The translations under genes were made by a program, and so were the position numbers. Positions 36,388 to 46,345 of a stretch of 64,000 nt of DNA are shown piece by piece. The stretch covers positions 1-64,000 of the forward strand of contig DTUY01000143.1 in NCBI GenBank assembly GCA_012963885.1, in the 5' to 3' direction. How positions within the stretch are numbered: the stretch's first letter is position 1; each line of letters opens with the position of its first letter. A model generated the notes under the pieces. The model saw only the letters and a list, made by a program, of their open reading frames with translations, was not told the origin of the DNA and did not search any database. The stretch is from Candidatus Poribacteria bacterium. Lineage in GTDB: Bacteria; Poribacteria; WGA-4E; UBA9662.

Positions 36388-37674
36388 TTAAATATATTTT
36401 TGATAAACAGCCAACGTTGCTTCAGCCATCACTTCATCACTGAACTGGTTGTGAACAATTTCTTGGCCTTGCTGACCAAGTTGCTTGCGATACTCCGGTT
36501 CGTCAATCAAACGCAATATGGCTGATGCGATTGCATCAGGAGATTCCGGGTCAGTCAGTATGCCACCGCTAGTTGCCTCTATGAATTCAGGAAATGAGCC
36601 ATGTCGTGGCTGGACAACTGGTATGCCGTTAGCCAAGGCTTCCAAAACAAAAAGTCCTTTCGATTCTTTGTAAATTGTTGGAACAGACAAAACATGAATA
36701 CTGTTTAGGAACCTAATTTTCTGTTCTCTGTTGACTTCTCCCCAATGCTCAAAGGAAGCCGATAGCCCCCAAACATTGATTTGTCGTTCGATCTCTTCGA
36801 AATATGATTTATCTCTTCCTCCCAGATAACCGGCGACCTTCAATCTGATTTTATCCACCCCAAGTCGCTGAGTCAATTGGTGAAATGCATCGACAAGGAT
36901 GTGTAACCCTTTTTCAGGACAAATCCTTGCCAAATATCCAATAACAAACGGTTCATCATCTACATTTTGTTGATGAATCCCATGTCCGGATAGGTTTATC
37001 CCTAGTGGCACAACGGAGATCTTCTCCCTTGTAACGTTTAAGTATCCTGCCATCATGCTAGCATAATATTGGCAAGGAGCAATAAAACCATCGACGTCTA
37101 ACGAACGTTTACGTAAAATTTCCATAGCTCGAGTTCTATAAGGTTCAACCAGATCATCCAAAAATATGTCCTCTCCTTGTAAAGCACATAAAACTGGTAC
37201 CCCAAGCGCTTTTTTAATTTCACGTGCTAATCCCACGAACATGGAGTTGGTCAATTGAACAATATCGGGTTTATATTCATCTTTCAACCACTTAATAAGT
37301 TTTCGGAGCTCTTTCTTTTGATGTCCTTCCTCCCCTTCCAACATTGAAATAGTTAGCGTTCCTAGATCTTTAGCATTAGTAGACGAACTGAATCGAGATA
37401 AGCTATTTAACAGAGCTGTGCTATCCAAAAATCTATCCAGAAACCATGGTGTATAACGAAAAAGTGCTAATTTTTGTTGCAAGTAGACGTTAACCCCTCC
37501 ATAAAATACGCGGTTGAGACTAACATTCTCTTCGTCGGTCCGGAGAGGTGTATAAGTTGGAATTAAAGCGATGTCATGTCCCTTTTTTTGTATAATTGCC
37601 ACCAGTGTATTGTCGTGTATACAAGTACCACAGTACATACCTGCCGCCCCAGCCGCAATATAAGCGATTTTCAT
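36388..37674 (-). CDS. GT4 family glycosyltransferase
   Basis: 428 residues in two Rossmann-like lobes. The N-terminal lobe starts MKIAYIAAGAAGMYCGTCIH with an accepting-substrate pocket. The C-terminal lobe has the nucleotide-sugar-binding stretch FVIGYLARICPEKGLHILVD (about 243-262), and the conserved ESKGLFVLEALANGIPVVQP (about 337-356) with the catalytic Glu pair. It transfers a sugar from a nucleotide donor onto a lipid or polysaccharide. Its start lies 3 bases after the SSS transporter stop, so the two are tightly linked, perhaps only in transcription. Confidence 0.9.
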   Translation of the reverse strand: MKIAYIAAGAAGMYCGTCIHDNTLVAIIQKKGHDIALIPTYTPLRTDEENVSLNRVFYGGVNVYLQQKLALFRYTPWFLDRFLDSTALLNSLSRFSSSTNAKDLGTLTISMLEGEEGHQKKELRKLIKWLKDEYKPDIVQLTNSMFVGLAREIKKALGVPVLCALQGEDIFLDDLVEPYRTRAMEILRKRSLDVDGFIAPCQYYASMMAGYLNVTREKISVVPLGINLSGHGIHQQNVDDEPFVIGYLARICPEKGLHILVDAFHQLTQRLGVDKIRLKVAGYLGGRDKSYFEEIERQINVWGLSASFEHWGEVNREQKIRFLNSIHVLSVPTIYKESKGLFVLEALANGIPVVQPRHGSFPEFIEATSGGILTDPESPDAIASAILRLIDEPEYRKQLGQQGQEIVHNQFSDEVMAEATLAVYQKYI

Positions 37675-37677
37675 AAT

Positions 37678-39159
37678 TTAAGTTTTTATACTATATGGAT
37701 CTCTAGTGTCAGGTGGGAAGAATTTATTGATTAGGTCTGGGTCGGGAGGTCTAGTCATGAGTGATCCTCCGATCATCGCAATCGTTGAGACAGCCAGAAT
37801 GAAAACAACTGGCATTATTCCAGTATTAGCCACCGTATAATTCGGCACTTGCCAACCACGGAAGAAAAAGTAGGTCCATAGCACAATAACACTTAGCGCA
37901 GAAGAAAATGCCCCAAATTTGTTACTTCGTTTCCAGAAGACAGCCGCTATAACGACAGGAAAAAGTGAAGCGAATCCAGTGAAAGACCAAACCCCAAGTT
38001 TGAAGATGCTTGATGTTGAAACGAGCGATAAAATATAGGTTAAGCTGAGAACTATGAATACAAATAACCGCCCGATTAAAACTCGTTGTTTTTCGCTTAT
38101 CTGGTCGAAAAACCGATAATGAATCACGATGTCGTGGGTAAACATGTTTCCAATAGAAAGAGACTGAGAATCCAGAGACGACATGATTGCCGCAAAGATA
38201 CCTGCTGCCAATAGTCCTACTAGGAAATCAGGGGAGTAACGTTTTATCATTTGGATTAAGACTGAGTTAGCTTCGGCACCCTGAAGTCCTGGGATTGCCA
38301 CCGACCCAAACACACCAAGAATGACACTCGGAACCCATACAATGGCAATGCAAACTGGGTAAAATATTATGGGAAAGCGAAAAGTGTCGATATGTTTCGC
38401 CGTGAGCCAGTGCATGAACATGTGAGGAAACATTGCAGTTGATAATGGGATACAGGTGTACGAAATGAATTGAATTGGATTGAGACGATGAGCGGGAATT
38501 AGTAGATCTATATTTATTTTCTCAATAATAGAAGGAACCCCGCCCATCTTTCTTGTAATAAGAATAAATGTAACACCACCCAGAATCATGAAGACCAGTG
38601 CCTGAAAGGTATTAGCCCATGCCGTACTTCGCATGCCCCCATAACAGACATAGATTACAACCACAGCACAAATCAGTAGACTTCCCAGCCATTTCGGAAT
38701 TTGATCATTGGTTATCTTGGCAAGAGTATCGCCACCACCCATGACTCCAATCAATAGATATGGAATTATTAGCAGGACAAGGATGATGAAAATGAGTAAG
38801 CCTAAGCTATCGGAATTCCATCTTTCACGAAAGTATTGGACTTGTGTCAAGTAACCATATTGTTTTCCTATCGACCATAACCGTGTGCCAACAAAAAAAA
38901 AGATGACGGGTACGACAAGGGCGGAAGAGGAAGCCATCAATCCAAAAACGCTAACACCTTGATGATAGGCTTGACCGGAAGCCCCTAGAATTGAAAAGGC
39001 GGTCATATGCGTACTGAAAAGCGACATCAAAAGAACAAAGGAGCCGATACTTCGACTGGCAATAAAGTAGTCTTCGCCAGTGCCGCGAAAAAATTTATGC
39101 CCTAGAACACCGATGGACAGAACCAGTATCAGGTAAGTAAAAACAATAGTAATTGTCAT
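37678..39159 (-). CDS. Sodium:solute symporter (SSS family)
   Basis: 493 residues from ATG 39159, which overlaps the stop of the upstream small gene as ATGA; a start 14 codons earlier would give a large overlap. About 13 hydrophobic segments fit the LeuT-type SSS fold, with RGTGEDYFIASRSIGSFV and TAFSILGASGQAYHQGV near the start and LAAGIFAAIMSSLDSQSLSI in the middle, the Na+-binding region. It imports a small solute such as a carboxylate, amino acid or sugar with sodium. The paired DUF3311-like protein suggests the carboxylate/monocarboxylate branch. Confidence 0.9.
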   Translation of the reverse strand: MTITIVFTYLILVLSIGVLGHKFFRGTGEDYFIASRSIGSFVLLMSLFSTHMTAFSILGASGQAYHQGVSVFGLMASSSALVVPVIFFFVGTRLWSIGKQYGYLTQVQYFRERWNSDSLGLLIFIILVLLIIPYLLIGVMGGGDTLAKITNDQIPKWLGSLLICAVVVIYVCYGGMRSTAWANTFQALVFMILGGVTFILITRKMGGVPSIIEKINIDLLIPAHRLNPIQFISYTCIPLSTAMFPHMFMHWLTAKHIDTFRFPIIFYPVCIAIVWVPSVILGVFGSVAIPGLQGAEANSVLIQMIKRYSPDFLVGLLAAGIFAAIMSSLDSQSLSIGNMFTHDIVIHYRFFDQISEKQRVLIGRLFVFIVLSLTYILSLVSTSSIFKLGVWSFTGFASLFPVVIAAVFWKRSNKFGAFSSALSVIVLWTYFFFRGWQVPNYTVANTGIMPVVFILAVSTIAMIGGSLMTRPPDPDLINKFFPPDTRDPYSIKT

Positions 39160-39389
39160 TTGTTTTGTCGGTTTTCTTTTACCTGAGAATGATTTGGCCA
39201 AGCAAATTTAACAAGTAGGATCATTAGCAGGGAAGACATGAGACAGTATCCAATATGGTACACCAAGCTAATTGGTAATCCTATGATTAATCTCGGATTA
39301 GACCATAACCAGAAGTCGTTATGCAACAAGTAGAATATTGAAATCATAAGGAGAAACAGCCATTGCCAGCGATTTCTGTTCATATACAT
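39156..39389 (-). CDS. DUF3311-like small membrane protein
   Basis: 77 residues with two hydrophobic segments (about 8-24 and 42-62), including NPRLIIGLPISLVYHIGYCL, and a charged C-terminus (NHSQVKENRQNK). DUF3311-type proteins of this size commonly occur directly before SSS symporters and are thought to be accessory subunits. Here the stop codon overlaps the symporter start in an ATGA arrangement, which supports joint production. Confidence 0.75.
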   Translation of the reverse strand: MYMNRNRWQWLFLLMISIFYLLHNDFWLWSNPRLIIGLPISLVYHIGYCLMSSLLMILLVKFAWPNHSQVKENRQNK

Positions 39390-39410
39390 GTGTCCATAAA
39401 AAATTAATAG

Positions 39411-41342
39411 TTAGTAACTGGGAGAGGAAAACTTCGATCTCCAGTTGTAGAATCCAATAATTGAGATGATTACAAATGAAACTGATCTTAACCAATATTG
39501 AATACCATCAAATTGGGTCAATAGTATAATTAGGGCTAGTATGAGAAGCACCAATCGTTGCCAAAATTTTAATGTGGTGAACCAATAGCCAGATATTGCT
39601 GCAGCTAGCGGGACAATAGCGAATATGGTTACCAATACTTTGAAGATAACGAGCAACAAACTTACCTTACCTTGGTTAGGAGACATAAGCAACAGTTCTG
39701 GATGGATAGTGAAAGTGTAAGGTAATGCGAACCCAATTAGGGCAAATCGAAAGGCAATAAAGCTTGTCTCCATGATACTGGTTCGGGCTATGGCTGCGGC
39801 TGTATAAGCTGCGAGGGCAACTGGCGGTGTGACCATCGACATCATGCCAAAGTAAAAGATGAAGAGGTGTACCGACAAGGGCACCAAGTTCAAATCGCTT
39901 AGCACGGGACCAATAAGACTTGCCATGAGTAAATAACAGACTGAAGATGGCAGCCCCATTCCCAGGATAATTGTTGATATCATTAGTAGAAAAAGAGCTA
40001 GAATCACGTTATGATGAGCCAATGATAGAAGAATGCTTGGCAGTTTTGTGCCGATTCCCGTCAAGGTAACAACACCTAAGATCAATCCAACACACGAAGC
40101 CGCAGCAATTAGTGATACACCACTTTCTGCTGCCTTTTCCATAACATTCAAAATACCGCTGAAACTGATGCGAGTTTGATGGCTAAAAGCGCTAAAAATC
40201 AGAATTAATAGCAAGCTTAAACTGACCGCTCGAAAAGGTGTGTAACCAATCAACAGGAAAAGGATTAGTGAGAGAAAAGCGGTTAAAAACAGCCCCACCT
40301 GCACTTTCGACAAGTTTTCAAGGCTAGACTGATTGGGATCCTGTACCAGTGTCTTGAAACGTTTGGCATGTAAATGAACAACAAGCAACAACGATGTGTA
40401 GTATAAAATAGCTGGGATTAGAGCTGCTTTAATAATTTGCAGATAAGTAACTGCTGGTTGGACAATTTCAAGCATCATGTAGGCACCAGCTCCCATGATT
40501 GGTGGGACAAGAGCACCGCCTGAACTTGCTGCGGCTTCAATGCCAGCCGCGGTGCTGGGTTTAAAACCACTGCTTTGCATCATCGGAATGGTAAACGTAC
40601 CAGTTGTTGCTGTATTGGCAACCGCGCTACCAGAAAGAGACCCCATCATTCCGCTACTGATAACAGCCACTTTTGCAGGACCTCCGATGCTTGAACGAAA
40701 CAGGTTTTTCGTGAAACTGATGATATATTTAGTCGTACCCGTTTTTTCTAGTAGAGTTCCGAACAAAACGAAGAGGAATACGTAAGTAAACATTACCTTT
40801 AAAGCGATACCGAAAACGCCTTGACTATGCAGAAATACTTGGCTGGCAATTCGTTCAAAAGAGTAGCCTTTATGAGGAAATAGCCAATCGGGTAAAGCAA
40901 AACCGAAGGCAGCATAAACCAAAAAGATGACAGAAAGAATTGGCAGTGCCAAACCAATTGTACGTCTGGTAGCTTCCAGAACAAGTAGCACACCAATTAA
41001 GGCAATTTTGTAATCGATCGGTTGTTCTGCACCCGCACGATTACCAAGAGACTGGTTATCAATCCAGAGAACTTGGAATATCGGTTCGGTTTGTATCAGG
41101 ACATAACCAAAAGATATAATGACGAAAAAAGCAAAAACGAGATCGAGGATTTGGGCAAAGATATTGTCCGCAAATTTTCTATGAACAGGGTACTTGAGAA
41201 ATACCAAAATTAATCCCAGCATGGAAAAAATTGACAGCTGGGATTGGGGGGAGAGCTGAGGGTAATTAACTTCTATCAGGATAAACAGGCTTAAGGCAAA
41301 GGCCAACCACTGGAAAAGAAAGCGCCGAATCTGTTGAACCAT
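39411..41342 (-). CDS. TRAP transporter fused permease subunit (TAXI type)
   Basis: 643 residues with about 15-16 hydrophobic segments, the fused small and large membrane subunits (DctQ-DctM) of TAXI-TRAP systems. The sequence SGMMGSLSGSAVANTATTGT and the GIEAAASSGGALVPPIMGAGAYMM region (about 235-290) are the family's conserved core. It imports an organic acid or amino acid using an ion gradient. The binding protein gene is 11 bases upstream on the same strand, so they form one transporter. Confidence 0.93.
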   Translation of the reverse strand: MVQQIRRFLFQWLAFALSLFILIEVNYPQLSPQSQLSIFSMLGLILVFLKYPVHRKFADNIFAQILDLVFAFFVIISFGYVLIQTEPIFQVLWIDNQSLGNRAGAEQPIDYKIALIGVLLVLEATRRTIGLALPILSVIFLVYAAFGFALPDWLFPHKGYSFERIASQVFLHSQGVFGIALKVMFTYVFLFVLFGTLLEKTGTTKYIISFTKNLFRSSIGGPAKVAVISSGMMGSLSGSAVANTATTGTFTIPMMQSSGFKPSTAAGIEAAASSGGALVPPIMGAGAYMMLEIVQPAVTYLQIIKAALIPAILYYTSLLLVVHLHAKRFKTLVQDPNQSSLENLSKVQVGLFLTAFLSLILFLLIGYTPFRAVSLSLLLILIFSAFSHQTRISFSGILNVMEKAAESGVSLIAAASCVGLILGVVTLTGIGTKLPSILLSLAHHNVILALFLLMISTIILGMGLPSSVCYLLMASLIGPVLSDLNLVPLSVHLFIFYFGMMSMVTPPVALAAYTAAAIARTSIMETSFIAFRFALIGFALPYTFTIHPELLLMSPNQGKVSLLLVIFKVLVTIFAIVPLAAAISGYWFTTLKFWQRLVLLILALIILLTQFDGIQYWLRSVSFVIISIIGFYNWRSKFSSPSY

Positions 41343-41353
41343 ATTATTTACAT

Positions 41354-42343
41354 TTATTGGTCTTTAGGCCAGATACCAATATCCATGTAATAACGAATGG
41401 CACCAGGATGGAATGGTGTTCCCGTGTTTCTGACAATATTTTTGGGGTTAATAGCTTTACCGGCAGGATGCTTCTTGGCGACCTGGTGACGATGTTCATA
41501 AAGGATCCTAGTGAAATGATGAACTTTCTTTTCGTCGACATCAGCAGAAGTGACCAAGTGCATTGAGCCTACGTTCATTCCATCAAACGGTTGAAGTTGG
41601 TTACGATAGGTATTAGCAGGTATCGTAGCTGGAGAAAAAAAGGGATAGTTCTCAAATAGTTGCTTTTTCGCTTCTTCATCAAAGGGGATAAAGAAAATAT
41701 CTTGAGAAGCGGAAGCTTGCACAATGGATGCTGTCGGAACAGCACCACCTAGAAAAGCAGCCTTAGCTGAACCATCAGCTAACATATCAACTGATCCGAG
41801 TTGCGTATTATGTAGCGGTGTGAAATCTTGGTAGCTGACACCATGAGCCTGCAAAATCGGTTTCAGGAAATACTCAAATCCCGCTCCGGCAGGCCCTACC
41901 ACAGCACGTTTTCCTTTTAGATCAATGATTTTCTTTATGTTAGAAGATTTCCGTGTAATAAAGAATGCTACATTTGGAGCCAAAGTCATAATTACTCTAA
42001 CCGGATATTTTTCCTTCCACGCCCCTTGCCCCCGTACAGCAAAATAGGAGATCGCCGCATTGGCAAGTGCAAAATCCAACTCACTATTTCTAAGCCGACG
42101 TATGTTTTCTTGCGTTCCTTTGGTTGCTTCAGCGGACACCTGCCAAGACAAATCGCCTAAATTGTCATTAACAACTTGAGCGATGGCACTACCAACTACG
42201 AAAAACGCACCTCCTGGCGGTGCTGTGCCGACACTCAAGAACTGTCGTCTACTATAGCCAATATCAGCCATAATCAACAAAAGGACAAGAATGATTCCTA
42301 GATATTTTAAATTAAGCCTTTTTGCTTCTCGAAATAAATTCAT
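41354..42343 (-). CDS. TRAP transporter solute-binding protein (TAXI family)
   Basis: 329 residues from ATG 42343, chosen for the strong AGGAAGG ribosome binding site and the signal-like N-terminus (RLNLKYLGIILVLLLIMADI); a longer frame to 42490 would overlap the flavoprotein gene. The mature part begins SVGTAPPGGAFFVVGSAIAQ and continues WQVSAEATKGTQENIRRLRN, hallmarks of TAXI proteins that bind glutamate/2-oxoglutarate-like or other acids in the periplasm. It passes the ligand to the fused permease encoded 11 bases downstream. Confidence 0.93.
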   Translation of the reverse strand: MNLFREAKRLNLKYLGIILVLLLIMADIGYSRRQFLSVGTAPPGGAFFVVGSAIAQVVNDNLGDLSWQVSAEATKGTQENIRRLRNSELDFALANAAISYFAVRGQGAWKEKYPVRVIMTLAPNVAFFITRKSSNIKKIIDLKGKRAVVGPAGAGFEYFLKPILQAHGVSYQDFTPLHNTQLGSVDMLADGSAKAAFLGGAVPTASIVQASASQDIFFIPFDEEAKKQLFENYPFFSPATIPANTYRNQLQPFDGMNVGSMHLVTSADVDEKKVHHFTRILYEHRHQVAKKHPAGKAINPKNIVRNTGTPFHPGAIRYYMDIGIWPKDQ

Positions 42344-42392
42344 TGGTACCTTCCTATTAAAACAACGTAGAAAAACGGCAATCTTATTCACG

Positions 42393-43658
42393 TCATGCTG
42401 ACAGATCTTTAAGAGTTGGATACATCGTTTGCATCGGCTTAAAGATCTCCTGTACTTCTTGGTTGAACACATTACCACTAAGAATGTCAATAACCCCTTG
42501 TTTACATTTAGGGAAACGTTTTAGGAACTTAGCAAAACTAAACTCCTTAGAGTAGAAAGCATATACTAACTTGCGAAAAGCATCCATACCTGAGATAAAT
42601 TCAGCTTCAAATGCGCCTAATTGTTCGGCTGAGAAGTCCTTTCTTTCAAACGCTAGATCGATACAGTCTGCAGCCATTTCTCCAGATTTAAAAGCCAGCA
42701 GGATACCTGAGGAGTAAACTGGATCTAAGAATCCGAGAGCGTCTCCAACCAAGACCCAATGATCACCCGCGATCTGTTTAGATCTATACGAAAAGTCCTT
42801 AGTCACTTTAACGGAAAAGACCTGCTTAGCATTCTCAAGCTTTTCTTGTAGCGGCTTGCATTTTTTAATCTGATTATCAAAGATGGTCTGTGCACCTTTT
42901 TCTTTAGCTTGCATCAAATAATCTATAGAGCCAACGACACCGACGCTAACACGATCATGCGGCAGAGGAATATACCAAAACCATGAATCCTTATTTTCAG
43001 TATGGAGTATTAAGGTTGCGCCTTCGTCAATACCTTCATCTCGAAACGCGCCTTCAAAGTGAGTAAAAATTGATGCGTTCTTAAGTTTGGGGTCGGCTAC
43101 GTTGATCTTCATTTTTCGGGAAATCAGGGCACTTTGACCTGTTGAATCAACGATTACTTTTGCTCTAAAATCCCGAGTGTTTTTATCGGATTTTAGTTTT
43201 GCTCGTACGCCAACCGCTTTTTTGTCATCGAAAAGGACTTGGTGTACATGGGTCCCTCTACGAATTTCAACTCCATGCTTCTCCGCGTTTTTAACCAGCA
43301 TTTGATCAAATTCACTGCGTAGCACCTGCCACGTCATCGAACTTTCATGTGGATCATTTTCAAAAAAATAAAATGGTGCTGATGGCTTCCCTGTTTGAGA
43401 GTAAAACTGAACACTGTATTTCTCGGGGAAATGACTCTCTTTCATTTGATCAATCATTCCTAGCCGCTTTAAGGTCCAGTATGTACCTGGTATTAGCGAT
43501 TCACCAACCTTAAAACTTGGTAACTCATCTCTTTCAAGTAACAGCACCTGATACCCTTTTTGCGCAACTAAGGTTGCTGTGGTACAACCAGCAGGGCCAC
43601 AGCCAACAACAATAACATCATATTCCTGGTTATCCATACAGTTTTCAGTTTCTTTCAT
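42393..43658 (-). CDS. FAD-dependent halogenase/monooxygenase-like enzyme
   Basis: 421 residues of the single-component-flavin halogenase/geranylgeranyl-reductase-like superfamily. The FAD-binding GxGxxG is G19-C-G-P-A-G24 in VIVVGCGPAGCTTA, and the second FAD motif is WVLVGDALGFLDPVYSSG (301-318). Residues 226-231 read WFWYIP, an exact match to the WxWxIP motif of flavin-dependent halogenases, and FKVGESLIPG (49-58) resembles the non-tryptophan (CmlS-like) branch. It could chlorinate or brominate a small molecule, or be a reductase that keeps the motif. Upstream is a phenylacetate-CoA-ligase-like gene, downstream a TAXI-TRAP transporter. Confidence 0.78.
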   Translation of the reverse strand: MKETENCMDNQEYDVIVVGCGPAGCTTATLVAQKGYQVLLLERDELPSFKVGESLIPGTYWTLKRLGMIDQMKESHFPEKYSVQFYSQTGKPSAPFYFFENDPHESSMTWQVLRSEFDQMLVKNAEKHGVEIRRGTHVHQVLFDDKKAVGVRAKLKSDKNTRDFRAKVIVDSTGQSALISRKMKINVADPKLKNASIFTHFEGAFRDEGIDEGATLILHTENKDSWFWYIPLPHDRVSVGVVGSIDYLMQAKEKGAQTIFDNQIKKCKPLQEKLENAKQVFSVKVTKDFSYRSKQIAGDHWVLVGDALGFLDPVYSSGILLAFKSGEMAADCIDLAFERKDFSAEQLGAFEAEFISGMDAFRKLVYAFYSKEFSFAKFLKRFPKCKQGVIDILSGNVFNQEVQEIFKPMQTMYPTLKDLSA

Positions 43659-43666
43659 TTGAGAAT

Positions 43667-45010
43667 TTAATTGGTTCGGCGATCTGTAAATCGTCTGGAT
43701 TTCAGCTCGAAGCGGGGAAGTTGTCCTAACTCGACCACTTTTACATCAGCACGTACGCCGAAATTTTGTCGAAAAGCGTTTTTGACTGCCTCAACAATCT
43801 GGTTTGCACTATCCTGTGAGCGATTGACCTCTACCCGGATTTCAATTTCGTCCAGCGCCCCTGGTCGATAAACATCTACGGCAAATTCTATAATCTCTGG
43901 AAAACCGCGCAACACGTTTTCAATCGCACTAGGATAAATATTGACTCCGCGAACAATTAGGATATCATCAATCCTCCCAACAATACCGGAATCCAACCGA
44001 CGAAACTGGCGACCACAAGAGCACGCACCGGTCTTAAATTTTACCTGATCGCCACTGCGATAACGGATAATCGGCATACCAATCCGACCAAGGTTTGTAA
44101 TAACTAACTCTCCCTCTTCAGCTGGATTCCCTGTTTCCGGATCAATAATTTCACAAATAAATTCCCCTTCGTTCAAATGTACGCCAGATTGGGCCTCACA
44201 TTCAAATCCCCAAGCTCCTACCTCAGTAGCCCCTGTATGATCATAACATTGAGCCCCCCAGATAGTTTCAATTTGTTTTTTTGTTGCCGGTAGACTGGCC
44301 CCAGGTTCGCCAGCATGAATTGTGACTCGGACATCAGAATCAACGATACTGATACCTTCTGATTGAGCAACTTCTCCCAGGTGCAATGCATAAGTTGGTG
44401 TGCAAACGAGGACAGTAATTTTATTTGAACAAATGGCTTGGACTCGTTGTAGCGAACTCATGCCACCACCGGGAATAGAGAGGGCTTCAATCTGTCTTGC
44501 GCCTTCATGCGCACTCCAGAAACCGATAAACGGACCAAATGAAAAAGCAAAAAAAATCTGGTCTTCAGATGTCACGCCCGCCGCATGGTAGACAGAAGTC
44601 CAACAACGTCCCCACCAATTCCAACTTTCTGTGTCATCTAACCATCGCAATGGAGTACCAGTTGTACCAGAAGTTTGATGTACACGGATGTATTCACTCG
44701 GTGAAAATGTCAAATTGGTGCCATATGGTGGATGCGCGGACTGATCGGCAGATAATTGATCTTTTGTGGTGAAAGGTATTTGTTGGTAATCTGTCAGTGT
44801 TTGAATCTCTGCTGGATGCCTCAAGCCAACTTTGTTAAGTTTTTGCCTGTAAAAAAGATTAGTTGCTAGAACAGAGCTTAGCATGTTCCGAAATTTGATA
44901 AGCTGATATTGCTCCAGTTTATCCCGATTCAATGATTCAGTCTCAGATACGGACACGTTGTCAGAACAACGTGTATTGTGCCAAGACTCGACCGTTATGC
45001 TGTTGTACAT
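43667..45010 (-). CDS. Phenylacetate-CoA ligase-like adenylate-forming enzyme
   Basis: 447 residues. The ATP/AMP-binding motif is VHQTSGTTGTP (110-120), with YDHTGATEVGAWGFEC and YRSGDQVKFKTGACSCGRQ further on, then GRIDDILIVRGVNIYPSAIE near 345-365, typical of the PaaK/coenzyme F390 synthetase family. The Cys-rich ACSCGR site is also seen in PaaK relatives. It activates a carboxylic acid, usually aromatic, to the acyl-CoA. Its stop is 8 bases before the flavoenzyme start, so the two enzymes probably act on the same substrate. Confidence 0.9.
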   Translation of the reverse strand: MYNSITVESWHNTRCSDNVSVSETESLNRDKLEQYQLIKFRNMLSSVLATNLFYRQKLNKVGLRHPAEIQTLTDYQQIPFTTKDQLSADQSAHPPYGTNLTFSPSEYIRVHQTSGTTGTPLRWLDDTESWNWWGRCWTSVYHAAGVTSEDQIFFAFSFGPFIGFWSAHEGARQIEALSIPGGGMSSLQRVQAICSNKITVLVCTPTYALHLGEVAQSEGISIVDSDVRVTIHAGEPGASLPATKKQIETIWGAQCYDHTGATEVGAWGFECEAQSGVHLNEGEFICEIIDPETGNPAEEGELVITNLGRIGMPIIRYRSGDQVKFKTGACSCGRQFRRLDSGIVGRIDDILIVRGVNIYPSAIENVLRGFPEIIEFAVDVYRPGALDEIEIRVEVNRSQDSANQIVEAVKNAFRQNFGVRADVKVVELGQLPRFELKSRRFTDRRTN

Positions 45011-45035
45011 ATCTTAAATTTTGAGATGATTGGGC

Positions 45036-46286
45036 TCAAATCCGTTGTAGAACATCCAAACACACCATTTCATTTTGATCTCGAAGGTACAGTTTACCAG
45101 CAGCCAGCGTTGGGCTTGTCCAACATCTTCCTCGCAGAATTTGCGTGCCAGCCTTTTCTATATATTCAGTAGAATTTGCCTCGACTAACACTAATCTCCC
45201 TTCTTCACCCAAGACAATTAAATGTCCATCAACATAAATCAAGGAGCCTTTGCCCAATCCACGATGTTTCCATTTCTCCTCTCCAGTGTCGGCTTCAATG
45301 CATTTTAAAATAGCGTTATCAAAGCCATAAAGATGCCCGTTATTAAGTACAGAGGAGTTGAAATGATTCTTCATTACACGACTTTTCCAAACCTCCTTAA
45401 TTAAAAATTGATCTCCTTCAGGTATCATCTGAAGCAATACGGATCCCTTGTCATAAGATGTGGAGATAAAGATCTTGTCTTCTGGAATAAAGATCGGCGT
45501 TGCAATGTTAATACCGCCTTCCCAAGAATACTTCCAGAAAATTTGACCGTCTAATGGAGAAACAGAAACAAGGGTTTTAGCTGTGAGAAAAATAATCTGC
45601 CGCACACTACGGAAAGTAATTGAAATTGGCGATGAATAAGAAGGTTGATCTGTGTGAGACGACCAGGCTACATCACCGGTTTCCTTTTCAAAGGCGACAA
45701 TTGAATTGGTATCATTACCGCCAACTTCGACTAGAAGCAGATTGTCTTCAATCAGAGGTGAAGTGGAAAATCCCCAGCCTGGTATGTTGCTACCAAATTC
45801 CGGAACCAAATCATGCTCCCATAGTTTCTCACCGCTATCTGCCCTCAAAGCTTGAAGTTTACCTCGGGCAGAAAGGGAAAAGACCTGATCACCATCAACA
45901 GTCGGCGTTGAACGTGGACCATTGCCTTCACCATTTTTATACTTTTCATCGGTTCGGGCACGCCAGATCTCCTCTCCATCAGAGGCATCCATACAAACCA
46001 CGAACTCATCATCCTGGCGAGAATCCATAGTATAAATTCTCCCCTGAGCCCCAGAAATCCCTGAATAACCTTCTCCAATTTGAGTTCGCCACAGAACTTC
46101 GGGACCCTCTTTTGGCCAACTTTTGATCAATCCAGTTTCCAGCGAAATCCCATCTCGATTTGGTCCCAACCACTGAGGCCAATCCAGACTAATATTTCCG
46201 TCATCGGCTATTAAGGCACTAACAAAGAAAAAATAAGAAAAAATAAGAAGTTGGATTAAAAATAATAATTGATTTATTTTTCGCAC
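45036..46286 (-). CDS. PQQ-type beta-propeller repeat protein
   Basis: From GTG 46286 the protein (416 residues) opens with a clear signal peptide (LLFLIQLLIFSYFFFVSAL); an open frame extends to TTG 46370 but overlaps the previous gene. It begins WPQWLGPNRDGISLETGLI, followed by about seven propeller blades, each containing segments like DGEEIWRARTDE and SGEKLWEHDLVP. The start motif and blade pattern identify the outer-membrane-assembly-type PQQ-like proteins that are abundant in Planctomycetes and Poribacteria. It likely acts in the periplasm, with no catalytic dehydrogenase domain. Paralogue of the next upstream gene. Confidence 0.85.
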   Translation of the reverse strand: MRKINQLLFLIQLLIFSYFFFVSALIADDGNISLDWPQWLGPNRDGISLETGLIKSWPKEGPEVLWRTQIGEGYSGISGAQGRIYTMDSRQDDEFVVCMDASDGEEIWRARTDEKYKNGEGNGPRSTPTVDGDQVFSLSARGKLQALRADSGEKLWEHDLVPEFGSNIPGWGFSTSPLIEDNLLLVEVGGNDTNSIVAFEKETGDVAWSSHTDQPSYSSPISITFRSVRQIIFLTAKTLVSVSPLDGQIFWKYSWEGGINIATPIFIPEDKIFISTSYDKGSVLLQMIPEGDQFLIKEVWKSRVMKNHFNSSVLNNGHLYGFDNAILKCIEADTGEEKWKHRGLGKGSLIYVDGHLIVLGEEGRLVLVEANSTEYIEKAGTQILRGRCWTSPTLAAGKLYLRDQNEMVCLDVLQRI

Positions 46287-46345
46287 TAGAATTCGTGTCC
46301 TTATTAATTTTCTGGTATTTAATAGATCAGCGTTAATTGATTTCG

